The notes beneath the pieces were generated by a model. That model was not told the DNA's origin, did no database searches, and worked only from the letters and a program-made list of their open reading frames with translations. A DNA stretch of 64,000 bases from Bacteroidota bacterium (GTDB taxonomy: Bacteria; Bacteroidota; Bacteroidia; Flavobacteriales_E; Vicingaceae), in the NCBI GenBank assembly GCA_013112545.1, contig JABFGJ010000001.1, positions 186,001 through 250,000 of the forward strand. Reading direction: 5' to 3'. Shown here piece after piece: positions 63,805-64,000 of the stretch (position 1 is its first letter; each line of letters starts with the position of its first letter). A program made the translations under genes and the position numbers.

Positions 63805-64000
63805 ATGAAAAAACTAGTGTTTATCCTTTTAATAATGGTTGGTTCTGCCGCATATAGCCAAGAGTGGAATTTATTTAAAAATCAAGAGATCTATCACTTC
63901 AACGAAAGCGATATACATAGCTTAAAAGTTGATTCTATTCAAAGTAAGTTAACTGATACTATTTATTACTTTAATGAAATTATTAATGACACCATTTACA
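63805..64000 (+). CDS. Exported protein of unknown function (partial)
   Basis: The ATG at 63805 opens a frame running off the window end (65 codons seen). It begins with a Sec signal peptide (MKKLVFILLIMVGSAAYSQ, cleavage near AYS-Q). The visible mature part, EWNLFKNQEIYHFNESDIHS, is too short to assign. In this phylum such a start often belongs to a T9SS-secreted protein. Confidence 0.7.
   Translation, partial: MKKLVFILLIMVGSAAYSQEWNLFKNQEIYHFNESDIHSLKVDSIQSKLTDTIYYFNEIINDTIY

Overview
The window is AT-rich chromosomal DNA from a member of the Bacteroidota, most likely a marine or freshwater Flavobacteriales-type organism. The evidence is a PorP/SprF protein beside a very large protein with a type B type IX secretion (T9SS) sorting domain, TAnnTTTG-type -7 promoter elements, an HU-CCDC81/SPOR protein, the long Bacteroidota form of IspG and fused-cytochrome succinate dehydrogenase. 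No genus can be named from the sequence.

Layout. 1-1406: MlaF (partial) and MlaE lipid transport. 1607-2257: initiator tRNA, a GIY-YIG nuclease gene sitting between two copies of the tRNA 3' part, a truncated second copy of that gene, and tRNA-Phe. 2370-9990: coaX, an outer-membrane protein, a TPR protein, LptC, a small membrane protein, a CNNM/CorC protein and a PpiD-like foldase. 10057-13864 (minus): kbl, gdhA, dprA. 13912-16903: kdsB, the HU-CCDC81/SPOR protein, a thioesterase and a small lipoprotein. 16958-24477 (minus): a complete clade II nitrous oxide reductase locus (cytochrome c, fasciclin lipoprotein, NosZ, membrane protein, NosL, NosD, NosF, NosY, Rrf2 regulator). 24638-35819: an M2 peptidase/Ig-like/fRMsr operon, comF, a coiled-coil membrane protein, a 1151-residue predicted barrel, exonuclease III and an OmpA lipoprotein. 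35922-37450: a broken IS and decayed PorP-type fragments. 37576-49310: a TPR histidine kinase and LytTR regulator, the giant T9SS substrate, and a PorP-OmpA fusion. 49404-64000: glyS, surface proteins, a DUF3109 protein, ispG, a hydrolase, Xaa-Pro aminopeptidase, sdhCAB, an aminotransferase/omega-amidase pair, and two orphan T9SS sorting-domain fragments.

How it works together. The nos locus supports N2O respiration. A palindrome with the Crp/Fnr pattern lies near -41 of its likely promoter, a second palindrome lies between that and the -7 box, and an Rrf2 regulator is encoded at the end of nosDFY. Succinate dehydrogenase and cytochrome c belong to the same respiratory chain. The giant protein and PorP-OmpA form a substrate/partner module, and a decayed relative of the partner lies 10 kb away next to the IS.

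The two most unusual structures are the tRNA-anchored GIY-YIG cassette (1607-2134) and the architecture of the giant protein: three blocks of exactly seven repeats (predicted beta-propellers), two of them apparently inserted inside Ig-like domains, followed by eight tandem units of exactly 240 bp. All functions are read from sequence motifs; nothing was searched against a database.
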